This document shows, in pieces, positions 34,395 to 44,362 of a stretch of 64,000 nt of DNA. The stretch's first letter is position 1, and each line of letters opens with the position of its first letter. Below the pieces are notes generated by a model, which saw nothing but the letters and a program-made list of their open reading frames with translations, was not told where the DNA came from and did not search any database. This stretch comes from Ischnura elegans (Eukaryota > Arthropoda > Insecta > Odonata > Coenagrionidae): positions 1,240,001 through 1,304,000 of the forward strand of contig NC_060258.1 of the NCBI RefSeq assembly GCF_921293095.1, given 5' to 3'. The position numbers and the translations under genes are program-made.

Positions 34395-35838
34395 ATACAT
34401 TTTTAGCTCCACAGATCGCACCTTACTGAGAGATAACATTCAAGAACTCACTTTCCGAAGGAAAGGTACCGCTGGACTGGAGAATCGCAAGCGTTACAAC
34501 CATATTTAAAAAGGAAAAAAAGACATGACCCAGACAACGACCGCCCGATTTCATTAACATTAATTATAGGCAAGATACTTGAGCATATCAACGTTAGCAA
34601 TATCATGACTTTCTTGAACATTTGTAACTTCCTCCAAGACTGTCACCATGGATTCCGAAAAGGTAGATCATGCGAAACACAGCTCGCGCTCTTTATTCAC
34701 GATTTTCTAAAATCTTGTGAATCGAAAAGACAAGTTGACGCATTATTTCTAGATTTGAAGAAAGCTTTCGACACTGTACCTCACAACGAACTTTTATACA
34801 AATTTAAGTCATGCGGATTAAACGCAACAGCGATAAGCTGGATACGCGGCTTTCTCAGAGATCGTAAACAAAAAGTAGTTCTCGATAGAGTTAGCTCGGA
34901 TGTAGTAAAATTAACATCAGATGTTCCACAAGGAAGCGTAATCGGTCCTCTTTTGTTAATTATGTACAATAATTCTCTGCTCCCGCATTACCACTAAAAA
35001 TGCTTTATTTTCTGACGACGCTGTCATCCATCGTGAAATAAGTCATCACTCTGAGCGTGAAATTCTATCATCGGACTTAAACAACGTTCTTTTGTGGAGC
35101 CAAGAGTGGGGGCTCGAACTTAATCTCAGCAAATGCATGACGGTACATTTCTTGCGGAATTCTTCCAACTATAACCATGTTTATGCAAGGGATGGTATTA
35201 ACATAAAGGCAAATGACGATATGAAGTACCTGGAAGTTACGATAACCTTAATCCTTTCGTAGGGAACACATTTGAGGAATATTTGTGGAATAGCTCTCAA
35301 GAAATGAGGATTCGTCAAGCGTATTATGGGAAAATTTTCGGATGGGAAAGTAAAAGAAAGGTGCTATTTCACACTCGTCCGACCGCACCTTGAATATGCA
35401 GCGAGCGTATAGGATACGGTGCAGAATGACACAATCCGCGAACTGAGCAAAATACAAAGGAAGGCTGCGCGGTTCGTCAAAAACCTTCACGGGCGTACAG
35501 ACAGCGTCACTCAGATATTAAACGAATTAGGCTGGGAGACTCGGAGGCTGCACGCTAGGCTTAGATTGCTTAAAAAAATGAAAATGGATACCTTTAAGAG
35601 CAACACGGAGAATATAATATTAGAGCCACACTATATTTCCAGGTCCGATAGAGGCGATCAATTAAGAGGGATGTTTTCCCGAACGGATAGATATGAAAAT
35701 TCGTTTTTTCCCTGAGCCATAAACGCCTGTCCCAAGTTCGTCAGAGCACTTCATTTTTTAATTTCTATATGGCTGGTGTCCTAACATTCTCTGCCACACG
35801 CCTTTTAGGTGGCTTGCGGGGAATTATTTAGGTAAATA
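34395..35838 (+). mobile_element. CR1/jockey-like LINE, family B, plus-strand copy
   Basis: 5'-truncated and mutated. The RT core at 34605-34997 has HHGFRKGRSCETQLALF, ALFLDLKKAFDTVPH (catalytic Asp) and DVPQGSVIGPLL. A deletion and frame change precede a degraded SDDAVIHREI (the Asp-Asp site) and LWSQEWGLELNLSK. The C-terminal frame 35419-35715 has IQRKAARFVKN and LGWETRRLHARLRLL. The 3' end has GCCTTTTAGGTGGCTTGCGG. It faces away from the minus-strand copy across ~440 bp. Confidence 0.75.
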
Positions 35839-35839
35839 G

Positions 35840-36545
35840 TGAGCCTTAGAAAGTTTTATTTCTTTATTTTCAATTAATGAATATACTGAAATTTAATGTT
35901 CATGGTCACTATGTTGACGAAAATCGTTTAATTTATATTTATATAAGTACTTCATGCATGAAACTTCACGACGAAAGTTCCATGTCACATCTTGCAACAC
36001 TTTTTTGCCCAGCAAAGACTACGGCCTATTTTTTAACAGCATGAAATTCATCAGCTAATAATTGTTATATATTGATAACATTTTTAAAATAATTATGGTA
36101 CAGAGTATTTTAGATCACCTCGCCTGACATATTTTGCTTAATCTTGAATACCTGATGTAAATGAGCACTAAACCTGATAGAATGCTGAAGGACATAAAAA
36201 AAATTATTGCTCATTGCATGCATGAACATAACTCGACTGCTAATTATGTGTAGAGGATTCTATAAATGGTTCTTTAAGCATTCAGAGCGTCCCTACTCGA
36301 TATGGTTCAGCAAAAGAGTGAAGCATTACATAAAAAAATAACAAAAATAACGTCAAGTGATGAGTGAGTCTCCCAATTACAAATGAACATAAATTTTTTT
36401 TAATTCTTAACATATTTTTTCCAATAAAGAGCTTACAATATGTTATTTTGTGCATATATCTCTGCAAAACCACATAGCTAATAATTAGAAAAATGAAGTT
36501 GATGCATATATAAGTCATTAAAATAACATCTAAGGCAATATTATT
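35840..36545 (+). other. Intron 4 stretch, nothing recognised
   Basis: AT-rich; no motif, RNA gene or element end detected. Confidence 0.4.
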
Positions 36546-36549
36546 ATGA

Positions 36550-37945
36550 AATTACTATACCGTTTAAGGTAGGATTGTATGTAGCATTCACGAAGCGTTC
36601 AGGCAGTTCCCCTTACCATCAACCACTTCCCTCTTTAATTCACAATAAGGCCTACTCACTTTCATTATATTAAAAATTCCTATTATCCTCCTTCGTGTCC
36701 CCCGTTTAAACAACATTCTCATACTATTTTCAACATCCCCTCCCGCTAAATACTCACTCCAACCCTTGCCTCTGTCTCCCTCGTATCTCAAATAGAAGCT
36801 GCCTCTCCTCATCCACTATGCCTAGCTCCACTATTACTAATGCCATCCACTAGCCCTACATGGTTCATCCTTCTCTTTGTTTACTCCAACTTCTCCATTC
36901 CTCTCCACGCCCACATCTCGAAAGCCTTCAAACTTCTATCGACCTCTTTCCTTAGTCTCCACGTTCCTGCCCCGTAAAGCGCTAGAATCTCCAGATCAGT
37001 AACTAACCTTTTCTTTAAACGCCTATGTATCGATCATCTCAGGAGCTCTTTCCTGTTCAATAATGCCTCCTTTGCTAATTCAATTCCTAATACCCTTACT
37101 GCCCTATTAAGTTTCTGCATTTCAGCATATTTCAGAATTTTGTCAGTCCCCCCTATCCTGTCCCATCAATAATAATTTTTTCTTACCGAGCATTCCTCTT
37201 ATTATTTCCCCTAGCTCTTCATATACTTTACCTATTTCCTCCTCCATATGATTGGTAGTGGGCATGTAAACTTGAATCGCCACAAGTGTTTGGGTTGTGC
37301 CATAATATCTATCCAAAAAATCTGTTGCTCACCTCATCAATGCCTACCACACGCTTAACTATCTTCCCGTTTGATACTAAAGCTACCCCTCGTTGACTTT
37401 CCTCCCCATCACTATATATAACCCTATATCATCACTCCAAAAGCCCCACCATCTTTCCACCTCTCTTCGCATAATGCAAAGATATCTGTTCTATCATCCT
37501 TTCTCCATTTCTCTTTTGAGATTATCAAGATTCCCCGCCCTCATTATTGCCCTCACATTCCACCTCCCAATATTTATTGCCACCTTCTTCTTCTTCTCCA
37601 CCTTCCTGGTCTTCATTCCTTTTTTCTTCATTGCTGCTGCTGATGATGAGTCTCTTCAAGGATTTCGCATGTTGATGACCCCGAAAATCTTGCCGACCTC
37701 GCTGCCGTGAACGACACCCGCCCTTCGCGGACTGGTCCCGTTAGAAGTGTTTCTGAGGCTCATTCGATTTTACTCCATGTTATCAGGGAAGAAATAGTTG
37801 GAAGGGTTACCCGCTTCCTTTCCAACCATTTTTTTGGGGGTGGAGTGTCCATGTGACACCATCATCTGGACTACCTTTCGGCTCATACCTTAGGACCTAT
37901 CTGACATTTGTGGCCCGACCTGGAGTAATTTATAACGTATCCCGC
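36550..37945 (-). mobile_element. APE-type LINE with its RT core deleted
   Basis: Reading right to left, a 5' UTR-like stretch (37945-37640) leads to an N-terminal endonuclease region with INIGRWNVRAI, LDNLKREMEKG, QVYMPTTNHMEEEIGKVYEE and LLLMGQD (to about 37150). At about 37140 it jumps to the region after the reverse transcriptase: TWRLRKEVDRSLKAFEMWAW, WRGMEKLE and YCELKREVVD, ending near 36550. Several stops are present. The endonuclease start and the C-terminal tail remain, but the whole polymerase between them is missing, so it looks like an internally deleted copy. Confidence 0.7.
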
Positions 37946-38410
37946 CTGCGAAGCTCTTGTGATCATAGGAACGAGCAAGTTTTTTTCACTTCGACAAGGT
38001 TTTAGCCCAAGAAAAAAGCAACCTGAAATAGTAACGTAATAATAAAATATTGATCTTCAGGAAGCATGACACTTTAGGGAAGTTAATGCACTTCATTAGA
38101 ACAGAAGCAATCATTTGAACTAAGTTTTTTGGACATAGTTTACTTTTTCATCTTAAAATTTCTTCACCATCACTTAACGCAGCATAATTTCCCAGGTTCA
38201 AGGTAACTTGTGCTCATGAAAGTTGTCCACTACAAAAATCGTCACTGAAATGAACCATTGGGAGGCATACAAAGTGCGAGTTGGTTAAAGGTAAAAAACA
38301 CACTATGCCAAGATATCACCACTAGAACAGGATTTTGGCACTTTTTAAATATGACATTCTGATAAATCCTCATGGATAATCCTCAATCCATTTAACGATT
38401 TTTTTTATTT

Positions 38411-39035
38411 TTGCAAAACAGAGACTATGGATCAAAAACTAACAACCCTAAAATGATTTATTTGAATTTACCGTCAGCAATTCACCCGGTGAAGCATACT
38501 GATGATATTTCCATCCCTAAACCTCAAGCTACTAGCACCCTCGATGATTCTGATGTCTTAGTGAACGAAGCCACACCGGCAGTGGAGGCAGGTCCTAGCC
38601 ATCGAGATGAATATTACAGCTCTGATGTAGAAGAACCCTAGACTAGTCAAAAAAGGCACCTCATCCCATAACACAAGGACTTAAGTGATCTAATACAAGA
38701 TTTAGACTTACCAAAGGGTAAAGCCCAACTTTTTGGCTCGCATTTGCAGCAGTGGAATCTTTTGGCCGATAGTGTGAATGTTTCGTACTACAGAGGCATA
38801 CAGTCAACCCTAACTCAATTTTTGTCAACGGATGATGAAAATGATGATCTGATTTTTTGCACTGATGTTGAATGACTGATGAGGGAATTAGCGATTAAAA
38901 ATGATTCAGGCCAATGGAGGCTATTCATGGACTAATCGAAGACGAGTTGAATGGTTGTTTTACCGGACAACGGCCACGATTTACCTTCGGTTCCTGTTGG
39001 ATACACCACTGTTTTAAAGGGAACCCATATTCCAG
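38411..39035 (+). pseudogene. Copy of a multi-copy arthropod ORF family, function unknown
   Basis: The first frame (to 38640) ends with Ser/Asp/Pro-rich sequence. After frame changes one reads LSDLIQDLDLPKGKAQLFGS, LQQWNLLADSVNVSYYR, LTQFLSTDDENDDLIFCTDV, SGQWRLFMD and DLPSVPVGYTTVLKGTH. I recognise this order from uncharacterised, high-copy proteins of arthropod genomes that look mobile-element-linked, but no activity is known to me. At least three stops or shifts show it is dead. The C-terminal end is missing after about 39035. Confidence 0.5.
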
Positions 39036-39039
39036 ATTT

Positions 39040-40480
39040 TTGTGGCAGCTCTTTAGACCACCTCCTAAACTCCCTCCTATACCATTCCTACACCCCCTTC
39101 TCCTGTTATATTTTATGTTATATAAATGCCGTACAAAATAGGGGGGAACAGTGTATTCATCCCTTAAGAATTTTATCATTAGCAACCATATCATATGTCA
39201 TAAAAAACGAAGAAAAATGGTTATGTAAGGGTGTCGCTTGCCGTCTCGTGTCAGCTCGGTTTCGCTCTTGGGGTAATGGAAGAATCGCAGAGTCTCGTTC
39301 GAGTGATGGGTCCAGCATCTGAAACTCATAACACGTTGCAACCTCTCACGTGGGATCCATCCTCGTGCATGACTCTGACACCCTACTCCGATTAACAACT
39401 TGCAATTTGCTCTCGCGTGGGAATTGGTTTCCGCGTATTCTTCCAACACTTTATGCCGTAACACGTTGCAGTATCTTGGCGTGGGAAGGCGTATGATGTA
39501 CATTATCATGCGGCCTTTCCCGGCCAATAGGAGGAAGCCGAGAGGGTCACGGGACGGACGCGACAAGGAAGGAAGCCCCTTGGAGGGAATAGACACGAGG
39601 AGTCTCACGCTGTATCTCGGAGGAGGAGTTTGTACCTGTGCTCTGACAATTAAACGTGTGGAACCAGACTTGTCATCTCATTCTGCCTTCTACGAACCTA
39701 GCCCTTCCTATAAGCTTAGTGATTACAGTTATTTTAATGTTTTTTAAAGTTTTTTTTCAATTTTCACCCCCTAAATCTTTTCAACCCCAGTGAAGTTTGT
39801 CTCTCTCTTGACCCTAATTCCTTTAAAACGTGAGTTTTTTCAATCAGAAGCAGATAACATAATTAAAAGTTCCTTGAAAAGTGATAAGTTTAGATAGCGG
39901 TTATTTTCCCCAATTTAGGGGTTTCGTGAAAATGGAGGGCGATAGAAAAAAACGGAGGTCAATTTCGGATTTAGCGACCCAAATTAGCCAGAAACACTCG
40001 AAATTGTAGCGGGGCATTTTTTGAACTATTTTTTGCAGAACAGCGTAATGAGTTCTACTTTTCATTATAAAAAAGCCTACTGTTTACAACTATTTAAATG
40101 ATGTTCTGAGAAAGTTAATTTTTTCTGAGTGGAAATCTTTTCAGCACACAAAAGCGTCCCATATTTTAACATTTTTTACACAGAATCCTAGTTTCAATTA
40201 TTTTATGTCCGTGTCGCAAAAACATTTTCGCTTTTTTCTTTCCTTTGCCATTGCTAATGTTGGTGAGTGGTGAGGTGTTCCAGTGCCATCTTTTAATTAC
40301 TCTCGTGAGCAAAATCAAACGGATTTTTCTGTGCATAATTCCCTGCCGAAGTCCTAGTAAATCTATGCGTTCTGGTAGCGCAACTTTTATGCACCACCTA
40401 CAAGTTCGACTGCGTATAATACTCACTACCAGTCGACCCGCGATTTGGGTGCCATTCATTCAAGGTTTTGTATTACTGAG
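39040..40480 (+). other. GC-richer intronic stretch, unassigned
   Basis: The part 39220-39680 is richer in GC than its surroundings, with two AACACGTTGCA words (39332 and 39461) and a CCGGCCAATAGG site (39511). It could be an LTR or the 5' part of an unknown element, but I cannot find matched ends. The rest is unremarkable. Confidence 0.25.
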
Positions 40481-40483
40481 TTT

Positions 40484-40760
40484 ACCAGTGGCGCAGCGAG
40501 GGCGGGATACTTTCTAAATTATTTTAGCGATGAAACCCTCCCCAAGACCTCAGAGAATTTCTTTTATGAAAATATTTCAGTGTGACAAATTTTGTAACGT
40601 ATGCATATTTAAAATGATGAACGTGGTATTATTTTGATCATGGATATAGCATTAAACTTCTTTAAATAATAAATACGTGTGAAAATTTTATTAATAATCG
40701 CCCCCCTAACATGCCTTTGAATCCCCTACGATGATTTTTAGTCTTTATGCACCTGTGGTT
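40484..40760. mobile_element. Copy of the GGCGCAGC-ended MITE
   Basis: It starts AGTGGCGCAGCGAGGGCGG and ends near TTTATGCACCTGTGGTT. The order of a C-rich piece (CCCTCCCCAAGACCTCAGAG) and, later, CGCCCCCCTAACATGCC parallels the element at 10515-10812. It is non-coding. Confidence 0.4.
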
Positions 40761-40993
40761 CTGTGTGTTGTGGGCTCTTCCGTCATGTATTCATACAAGC
40801 ATTGGAATTAAAACGCCGAGTGTGTGAGTGTGAGTAGGTTATTTAATTTGAATTCAACAAATTTAGGGATGTATATTTTTACTACTACTACGAAAACCAA
40901 TCAAAGGACACATAACGTAGTTGCTTGTTCTTGGGTTTATTACCATTTTATTCATGAATTCTTTGTTTTTGCCTAAGATACTCCTTTTTATAG

Positions 40994-41140
40994 ATGACTT
41001 CTACTTTTTTTCTATTAATATTGGATCAATTGGTCTTGATTGTGGCTCAAGAAACTTCCTACTCCTTTCAGTATTCGGCGTTGTGTCATCAAAACCTGGA
41101 AGGATGTGTTCAGCCTGGACTCATTGAAATTGCTACCTCG
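40994..41140 (+). CDS. Exon-like ORF in intron 4, doubtful
   Basis: An acceptor-like CTTTTTATAG precedes an ATG that opens 49 codons with a hydrophobic start (MTSTFFLLILDQLVLIVAQ) and ends exactly at TCG before GTAAGA. It does not fit the XKR frame: with exon 4 ending in phase 2 it would create an immediate stop. No family recognised; it may be chance. Confidence 0.15.
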
Positions 41141-42586
41141 GTAAGAATACAAGCCTTTGTTTACACAATGATTCTTCTACTGTGTGTCAATTTAGTCAGT
41201 AATACCATTTGACTAAATTCCATGGATTTGAGCGAGTTTGGAAGTGTGCAATGCGTTCGCAATCTAAAAGGCAGGTTCAAATGACCCATGTGGGAGACGG
41301 TGCGCGTGTGTTGCATCAAAATTAGATACAAAAATCTATATGCAAATCTATATATTCATGAGTATTCCAACGGCGTATTGCAGCGGACAATGCCAGTTTT
41401 TTTTCCGGTGTTTAAAGTCACAAGTCAATAGTCTTTCTTCCCAGCGGAGTATTCGGAGTAATCGGAGTGGACCACTGCATCGCTCATACTTTTCTTCGCA
41501 AAACCTTTGTAGCCTACTCATTTCTATTTACTCAAACGCCAAGAGAATACATAATAAATTGTTGAGATTTCTGAAATAAAGAGAAATATGTACCTTTAAT
41601 GCTGCTGCGGACAATGACAGTTATTCCCGGTGCTTTAATGCACAATCGTTCTGATTACTGCGTACGTTGGATGCCAATTTCTTTTTATTTATTTGTTGCG
41701 AATTTATTTCCATAAATTCAAAAAAGAGTTACTAAGGTTGATTTGACGGCGTGAAAAATGTATATATTTTGGCCTTACAAAGCTAAAACTAAGTTCTACA
41801 GTTCGTTCACCTCGTCTACTTAAATTCCATGAAGATTCAAGACCCATAACAATCATTGGTATAATTTTTGATATATATATTCCCAATGTTCCTGAATCTT
41901 ACAATTATGGATAGAAAGTAAGTACTAGTGCAGAAATTGCCTTGCCTTGAATTTTACTTGCCTCTACTGCCGGCAGAAATTTGCCATGAAAGGCTATTAG
42001 ACGTCAAAACCTGCTACCTGATCAAATAGAAAAATTGTTTTCTCGCGTGAAATTGAAAGGGTCAAAGATTACATGATAAATTTCTAAAGGTTAATTCATT
42101 TCAATATTGCCTATGGAACTCTTCAAGACAAATTTAAATTCATTTATCTCCTAATTCTGGCACAATTACCCTTAAAGTTCCTCATTATCCTTTCCGTTCT
42201 GCATAAAGCTAAGCATTTAGAATAAAAAACTCATGATGGGATCAGAAAAATTAGAATAAATTAGAGCATGCATTGTTGCAATGCCTGGTCCAGAAATTAC
42301 CATACTCGATTACGATACTCGCGACTAGTTTTCAACTCGACTTAAGATAAAATAGTGCTACACACATTTTGTTTTCAGCCAAGTTTTTCTTTACTTTCTT
42401 TTCCAACCAGTTCACTGCCTGGATTTTGTCTTGATTTCATGCCTTTCCTTGTTGGCCTATTTTAAAACAAACGTCCCGTGTATTCATGATAAACTAGTTA
42501 TTTCACCACATTTCTCCTTACATCCTAAAAAACTTAGCACTTTCTATCCTTAGCACACTATACATACACTAGAACTATCTATCCAC

Positions 42587-42632
42587 TGTCCGTGAACTAA
42601 CTGCCTCGTATGGGACAGTTAGTTCACGGACA
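42587..42632. repeat. Perfect 17-bp stem-loop
   Basis: TGTCCGTGAACTAACTG (42587-42603) is perfectly inverted as CAGTTAGTTCACGGACA (42616-42632) around a 12-base loop. It sits at the border between AT-rich intron and a GC-rich patch (42633-42665). Its role is unknown. Confidence 0.7.
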
Positions 42633-43420
42633 CGGGCCTGCGGTGCGGTGTGGCGCCCAGGGGGGTGGATTATATTATGACGGACGATATCTCCTAAACG
42701 CTTTGAGATAGGTCAAAGCAAACAGAAAATTGGCCCAAGGGAACTTTACTTTTATGTTTTACGTAGAAAGAGCACCTTTTCTGTAATTCTGATGAAAAAT
42801 CTCAATTGAGGGTCCTCAGTATTAAGGGCCCTTGGGACACGGGTTGCCGTTATTTAAAGGTAACTAAATTTTACCATGTGAATATAAACCTCATTTGGAT
42901 CATTTTGAGACTAAGAAAAGATAACTTTTCGCAATTTTGAAAAATAAGGGCCGGCCTACTATACATATACAAACTTTAAGTCGAAATTCTTTTCCGCAAA
43001 TAATTCCCTACTTTCTACAAAACCGTAATTTATTAAAATATAACACGAGTATTCGCCGTATTGTATAATAGCTTGAAAACAAAGGAAAAGTCCTTATAGT
43101 AATTCAGTTTCCCAACACATACATTCTCCACAGAAGATTAATGCAATATCCATGAACAAAATTATGCAATACTTACCATGTGAACTTCCATATAAGTCGC
43201 ACGCCTAAGCAAATAGTTTTTTTTATTATGATTCAGTTTAACAGCTCAGATGAGGGTCTATTAAAAACTGTATTTACTATCAGTAGATATAATCAATGCC
43301 TGTAGGTCACATGGTAAATGATATGGCTGCCGGTCATTTTGGCGTATTTTTCAAAATACAATTTTTAACCGTTATATTTTAATAAGTAAGTTATAATGGT
43401 GGGGTACAGTCTAAAGGCCA

Positions 43421-43480
43421 GGTTTTAGAAAATGATAGCAATAAGTTTACGGTAGGGAACTTTTTTAATTTATTTTAATC
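43421..43480 (+). repeat. Inverted 58-bp repeat, left copy
   Basis: CAGTCTAAAGGCCAGG and the following sequence to AGGGAACTTTTT recur inverted at about 47628-47686. The pair encloses exon 5 and the LINE at 44.4-47.2 kb. The sequence either side of the match is unrelated, so these may be short copies of one repeat in opposite orientation. Confidence 0.6.
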
Positions 43481-43876
43481 TGCTTAATACAAATTGTATC
43501 GTAATCAGCTATTTTTCTCTTGAAAATTTTCTATTGCAGAAAACGTTGTTATAGAAGCAAGTAGAGGAAAAGACAGATTAGACGAAAGAGGAGGGTGGAG
43601 AGGGAGAACAATGGGGGCTGGGGGAGTAAAATTTATGGGCCCTATGGTTTAATGGGAGAGGAATGGAAGATGGAATGCGTCGGCCACCTCTAACCATTTA
43701 ATTGTATATTTTTCAATCGTGTAGCATCTTTTTTTGCCTATTGGTAGAAGATATTTTGGTACTGTATAGAATAGAACAAATTTAAATAAAAGCTAGTGGC
43801 AGACACTCAGACCTTATGTAGTATCTTATGATAAATTGGTTGTAAGTGTACTTACATATTTTTCTTTCGCATTCAG

Positions 43877-44002
43877 AGGATTGAGGAGCGTGATGTTTTC
43901 CATCAATTCGAGGAGAAAATTTGACCATGACCTTCACGTATTCTACAAAGAACTGAATGGATTACGTGGAGGTCCATACAAGGAATTGGCGGAGAAGCTA
44001 AG
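43877..44002 (+). CDS. XK-related protein gene, coding exon 5
   Basis: The acceptor is TTTCTTTCGCATTCAG, the donor AAG before GTAAAT. With the GC donor of exon 4 the frame is open and encodes SVMFSINSRRKFDHDLHV and LNGLRGGPYKELAEKL, a hydrophilic loop between membrane segments. It ends in phase 2 and exon 6 completes an Arg codon. In the other frame set by the GT donor of exon 4 a TGA falls 15 codons in. Confidence 0.65.
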
Positions 44003-44362
44003 GTAAATACCGTAGTCTTTGGCATACTTCATGTTAATTTTAATAATGGAAATATATTTCGCTATTTAATGTGGTTATTCAATAGGCTATTGAATACTTA
44101 TTTTTATTAATTTATCTAGGATAGCTTTATCTTCCATAACCTTATGGTATTGCAAAATTTAATCTGATTTTGAGAAAATTTGAACCATGTAGCCTGTGGT
44201 TTTATAAAATGAAATGAAATCCAGGGGTCCGTCTGTCAAACTAATTATTATTAAAATGCTCCATTCTCATGAGTCCACACTGGAACTTATTGGCGGAGAT
44301 GTCAAACGCATTGATTAAATATAAAATTTTAAATTAGTATTTAAAGTTAGTGTGTCACTATT

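Noticed and set aside
39198-39747. Overlapping ORFs on both strands in the GC-richer patch
   Set aside because: GC-rich sequence has fewer stops; neither strand shows domains or conserved motifs, so I treat the patch as unassigned non-coding DNA.
41001-41140. An extra XKR exon between exons 4 and 5
   Set aside because: The acceptor and donor look good, but inclusion creates an immediate stop after the split codon of exon 4, and the peptide does not resemble XKR sequence.
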